DNA of 64,000 nucleotides from UBA5078 sp964538025 (GTDB taxonomy: Bacteria > Pseudomonadota > Gammaproteobacteria > Pseudomonadales > Pseudohongiellaceae). Shown in pieces: positions 62,911 to 64,000 of the stretch; positions within the stretch are counted from its first letter, which is position 1, and each line of letters starts with the position of its first letter. The stretch is taken from NCBI GenBank assembly GCA_964538025.1, contig CAZICZ010000003.1:1-64000 (forward strand), in the 5' to 3' direction. A model generated the notes under the pieces. It did no database searches. It saw nothing but the letters and a program-made list of their open reading frames with translations, and was not told the origin of the DNA. Both the position numbers and the translations under genes were made by a program.

Positions 62911-63837
62911 TTACCCCCTGACCTGCGTCACATGACGGAAGTAATCTTCCAACAGGCCTTCCACCAGATGAAACTCCGCCACGGGCCAGTGCCCGCTCTG
63001 GGACTTTTCAGACACTTTGCCAAACAGGTGACGTCCGGCACTTGGCAGCAGGATAAAATGACGACCACTGTCATCCGCCTGCTCGATGTCGCGCACATCG
63101 GGGTCACCGGCGAGCGCGGCGCGCAGATCGAAGTCCTCCGTCAGGCGGATGCTCACGGCGCCGAAATAGGCAGAGCGTGACTCCAGTTCCTTGGGGGTGC
63201 CATCTGCCAGAATGCGCCCGCCGGCGATGATGATGGCGCGGCTGCAGACAGCGCTGACCTCTTCCAGGATATGCGTGGAAATGATCACGATTTTGTCCTT
63301 TGCCAGATTGCGGATCAGATTGCGGACATGGTGTTTCTGGTTCGGATCGAGACCGTCTGTCGGTTCATCGAGAATCAGGACCTTCGGATCATGAATGATG
63401 GCCTGCGCCAGGCCGACGCGGCGCTTGAACCCTTTGGAGAGCGTGTCGATCGTCTTGTGACAGACCGACTCCAGCTCCACATCGGCGATGACCCTGTCGA
63501 TGCGCTGACGCTTCTGGTCGCCGGTAAAGCCTCGGATGTCGGCGATGAACTCGAGAAACTCCAGCGTCGTCATGTCGGGATAGCTGGGGGCGCCTTCGGG
63601 GAGATAGCCGATAAGGGACTTGACGGCTAGGGGATCGCGGGCGATGTCATGACCATCCACGGTCACGGAGCCCTCGGTCGCCGACAGGAAGCCGGTGATC
63701 ACCTTCATGGTGGTGGATTTGCCCGCGCCATTCGGGCCGAGGAATCCCAGGACTTCGCCTTCGGCAACCGTGAAACTGAGATCATCCACAGCGGTAAAAT
63801 TATCGAATTTCTTTGTTAAGTGACTAATTTCTATCAT
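62911..63837 (-). CDS. ABC transporter ATP-binding protein (GldA-like)
   Basis: A 308-residue ATPase from ATG 63837 (GGAAAAG upstream), beginning MIEISHLTKKFDNFTAVDDL. Motifs: Walker A GPNGAGKST, Q-loop LPEGAPSYPDM, signature LSKGFKRRVGLAQAI, Walker B VLILDEPTDGLDP and the switch His in IISTHILEEV. The C-terminal 80 residues form an extra domain as in other ABC-2 exporters. It heads the operon; 160 bp upstream reach the window end and should hold the promoter. An upstream in-frame ATG at 63918 would add an implausible N-terminus. Confidence 0.92.
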   Translation of the reverse strand: MIEISHLTKKFDNFTAVDDLSFTVAEGEVLGFLGPNGAGKSTTMKVITGFLSATEGSVTVDGHDIARDPLAVKSLIGYLPEGAPSYPDMTTLEFLEFIADIRGFTGDQKRQRIDRVIADVELESVCHKTIDTLSKGFKRRVGLAQAIIHDPKVLILDEPTDGLDPNQKHHVRNLIRNLAKDKIVIISTHILEEVSAVCSRAIIIAGGRILADGTPKELESRSAYFGAVSIRLTEDFDLRAALAGDPDVRDIEQADDSGRHFILLPSAGRHLFGKVSEKSQSGHWPVAEFHLVEGLLEDYFRHVTQVRG

Positions 63838-64000
63838 TTTTACTTTTCCACACCCATTCGTACGAAACATCAGGCTTTGAGCACCCCGGCACGCACTGGT
63901 GTCGCGGTGCGGGAACAAAGGCCACGTCCAAACGTGTCACCCAAAAGACGAGGCGCAACTATAGGACTACTGCCCTCTGTTTTTCAAGGCGCCGCACGCG

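Noticed and set aside
1..64000. CRISPR arrays, rRNA genes, complete tRNAs, insertion sequences
   Set aside because: I looked for regularly spaced short repeats, rRNA signatures, cloverleaf halves and transposase motifs and saw none apart from the single tRNA-Phe fragment and the recombinase.

Overview
The window is chromosomal DNA from a Gram-negative bacterium, most likely a free-living, GC-rich gammaproteobacterium. Supporting signs are an ATP-dependent PEP carboxykinase next to hslR and a yrfG-type nucleotidase, a linked hemC-hemD-hemX-hemY block divergent from argH, trxA beside rho and ubiD, gammaproteobacterial-type gshA, dsbB and cysQ, a TonB-dependent receptor, and many signal peptides and outer-membrane proteins. 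No species can be named from the sequence alone. The assembly has one run of 100 N (18951-19050).

Layout. 1-775: end of a mobile island, with the C-terminal catalytic part of a tyrosine recombinase followed by a 45-nt 3' fragment of tRNA-Phe that marks the attachment site. 776-16154: an accessory signalling region on the plus strand with a hybrid histidine kinase, a CASTOR/POLLUX-like RCK ion channel, a secreted caspase-fold protease with PPC domains and an EF-hand-like loop, a secreted beta-lactamase-fold serine hydrolase, and two paralogous polytopic hybrid histidine kinases in tandem. 16193-21343 (minus): a large repetitive Calx-beta/Ig-like surface protein, interrupted by the assembly gap, overlapping a small outer-membrane barrel gene. 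21468-22031: an orphan with an F-box-like N-terminus. 22200-25967 (minus): a dihaem cytochrome-type secreted protein paired with a Tat-exported DUF1501-like protein. 26274-32328: TonB-dependent receptor, NAD malic enzyme, a broken Sel1-repeat gene and an intact Sel1 paralogue.

32520-54394 is mostly housekeeping: an esterase-like protein, cysQ, a VOC protein, yrfG-hslR-pckA, gshA, a FliL-domain orphan, dsbB, a membrane/FAD oxidoreductase fusion, hemB, trxA, rho, ubiD, the hemCDXY block, argH and an HtrA-type protease. 54471-63837 contains an acetyltransferase, a Spy/CpxP-like protein with a clear terminator, a YheS-type ABC-F protein, an OmpR/CpxR-type two-component pair and a Gld-like ABC transporter operon.

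Functional links. hemB and hemCD supply four-step porphyrin synthesis, with hemX and hemY as membrane accessory proteins. maeA and pckA sit at the C4/C3 node. gshA, trxA, dsbB and the FAD oxidoreductase concern thiol redox. The Spy-like gene and the CpxRA-like pair may form an envelope-stress circuit (inference). The most unusual part is the 1-22 kb accessory region: three hybrid kinases without separate response regulators, a channel next to a putative calcium-dependent protease, a shared 11-bp T6AACAC element about 110 bp upstream of two of these genes, and an F-box-like orphan.
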